A DNA stretch of 5,044 bases, from the NCBI GenBank assembly GCA_021162285.1, contig JAGGYZ010000149.1:1-5044 (forward strand), given 5' to 3'. Of the stretch, positions 4,117-5,044 are shown piece by piece. The notes beneath the pieces are model-generated. The model saw only the letters and a program-made list of their open reading frames with translations, did no database searches and was not told the origin of the DNA. Positions within the stretch are counted from its first letter, which is position 1, and every line of letters begins with the position of its first letter. Made by a program: the position numbers and the translations under genes. Origin of the DNA: Candidatus Fermentibacteraceae bacterium (lineage in GTDB: Bacteria; Fermentibacterota; Fermentibacteria; Fermentibacterales; JCC-6).

Positions 4117-5044
4117 GTGAAAAGAATTCTTGAAAAGCAGCTGCTTGCGTGGAAGGATTCCAGCCGGCGTAAACCACTTGTTCTTCGAGGGGCCAGACAG
4201 GTCGGTAAAACATGGCTTGTGGAGAATGTTCTTGCCAGTGAGTTTGAAAATATTGTGAAAATTGATTTTGAGAAGAAGAGAGCTTTCCGTTCATACTTCG
4301 AAGATGATCTGGATCCTGTGAAAATTGTCAACTATCTGGAACTGGCCACAGAGGCCATTACCCCGGGGCGAACTCTTCTGTTCTTCGATGAGATCCAGGC
4401 ATGTCCCAGGGCTATTATGGCTCTCAGATACTTTTACGAAGAGATGCCTGAACTTCATGTTGTTGCTGCAGGGTCTCTGCTGGAATTTGCTTTCAGTGAA
4501 ATATCGGTGCCGGTTGGCAGAGTTCAATACATGCAGGTCTATCCTCTGTCATATTTTGAATATCTCCTTTCAGCTCGTGGTGAACTGCTGGCTGATGAAT
4601 CACTTAAACATCCGAGTACCGTGAACGGGCATATTCAGCACATGCTTCTGGAAGAATTGCGCCAGTACTTATTTATCGGCGGTATGCCTGAATCTGTGAA
4701 GACATGGCACAATACAAAATCAATGATCGAAGTTTTCGATGTTCAATCAGAAATACTGGATTCATACAGGGATGACTTTTTGAAGTACAAACCTCAGGTA
4801 GACCCAGGTTGTCTTGATGCTGTTTTTTTAAGCGGTGCCAGAATGGTCGGGGAGCAATTGATATACACTAAACTGGATTCAGGTCACAGTGGTCAGACCA
4901 ACCGCAAAGCGTTTGATCTGCTGGTTAAGGCCAGAATATTGAATAAAATACCTTCATGCAATCCTTCAGGTATTCCCCTGGGAGCAACTGCCAGCCGGAA
5001 GAAATTCAAGGCCTCGTTTCTGGATGTGGGGCTGATGCAGAGGC
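4117..5044 (+). CDS. AAA-family ATPase with DUF4143 C-terminal region (3' end outside window)
   Basis: A P-loop ATPase of the AAA_14/DUF4143 group, widespread in bacteria and archaea and biochemically little known. The 309 codons present are open to the window edge. Walker A is GARQVGKT (25-32). Walker B is TLLFFDEIQACP (86-97), with D91 and E92 as the likely Mg-binding and catalytic acids. VVAAGSLLEF (115-124) is the sensor-like strand. Next comes the VYPLSYFEYL block, and then YLFIGGMPESV, which marks the start of the DUF4143 part and matches the family's usual GGMP motif. The later FDLLVKARILNKIP and KFKASFLDVGLMQR blocks are also family-typical, so perhaps the last 80-150 residues are missing. 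It appears to be a single-gene unit with its own promoter. No predicted membrane segment or signal peptide is present. Cellular role not known. Confidence 0.93.
   Translation, partial: MKRILEKQLLAWKDSSRRKPLVLRGARQVGKTWLVENVLASEFENIVKIDFEKKRAFRSYFEDDLDPVKIVNYLELATEAITPGRTLLFFDEIQACPRAIMALRYFYEEMPELHVVAAGSLLEFAFSEISVPVGRVQYMQVYPLSYFEYLLSARGELLADESLKHPSTVNGHIQHMLLEELRQYLFIGGMPESVKTWHNTKSMIEVFDVQSEILDSYRDDFLKYKPQVDPGCLDAVFLSGARMVGEQLIYTKLDSGHSGQTNRKAFDLLVKARILNKIPSCNPSGIPLGATASRKKFKASFLDVGLMQR

Noticed and set aside
4065..4624. ORFs in other frames over the ATPase gene
   Set aside because: The frame from GTG 4117 carries Walker A, Walker B and GGMP motifs, so the alternatives are shadows.

Overview
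This window is a small stretch of bacterial chromosome or plasmid in which mobile DNA is stacked inside mobile DNA (about 1-2530), followed by ordinary single-copy genes (about 2680-5044). It has bacterial Shine-Dalgarno sites, -35/-10 promoters and bacterial IS families. Nothing in it fixes a taxon. The gene content (a TauE/SafE-type exporter and a DUF4143 ATPase) is found in many anaerobes and environmental bacteria.

Region 1 (2-1044 and 2468-2528) is the coding sequence of an IS1380-family transposase whose N-terminus lies outside the window. It is interrupted three times. Two ~50-bp insertions (172-220 and 849-898) share a 5' AACGA and an identical 19-bp 3' core (TGCACCGAGCGATAGCACG), separated by an unrelated 19/20-nt middle. 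Each sits at a GAAGCA target and is bracketed by a direct repeat of AGCA. The third interruption is a complete IS110-type element of the IS1111 subgroup (1045-2467). Removing all three on paper restores one uninterrupted 334-codon reading frame to a natural stop. The insertions, rather than slow decay, are therefore what broke the gene.

Region 2 (1045-2467) is that IS1111-type element: an intact 361-residue DEDD transposase on the minus strand, 12-bp perfect subterminal inverted repeats, and a duplicated CT dinucleotide at the ends. The long non-coding segment lies downstream of the transposase gene, as in IS1111 elements that carry a seeker/bridge RNA. Here it contains a ~173-nt segment closed by a perfect 13-bp stem, with two internal hairpin-loops. 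The loop nearer the transposase gene carries 8 nt identical to the reconstructed insertion site across the CT core. The second loop carries 7 nt matching the element's own end. Joining the two ends into a circle would assemble a TTGACT-17 bp-CATAAT promoter facing the transposase. This element and its RNA are the most interesting system visible here.

Region 3 (2679-3633) holds a promoter-like site, a good ribosome binding site and a complete 272-residue TauE/SafE-type membrane exporter. Region 4 (3634-4116) holds a doubtful convergent minus-strand ORF with a possible ferredoxin/ACT-like fold, a 10-bp inverted repeat, and a three-copy ATTCTAC operator-like array over a sigma70-like promoter. 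Region 5 (4117-5044, running off the end) is a DUF4143-type AAA ATPase starting at GTG. I see no functional link between the exporter and the ATPase.
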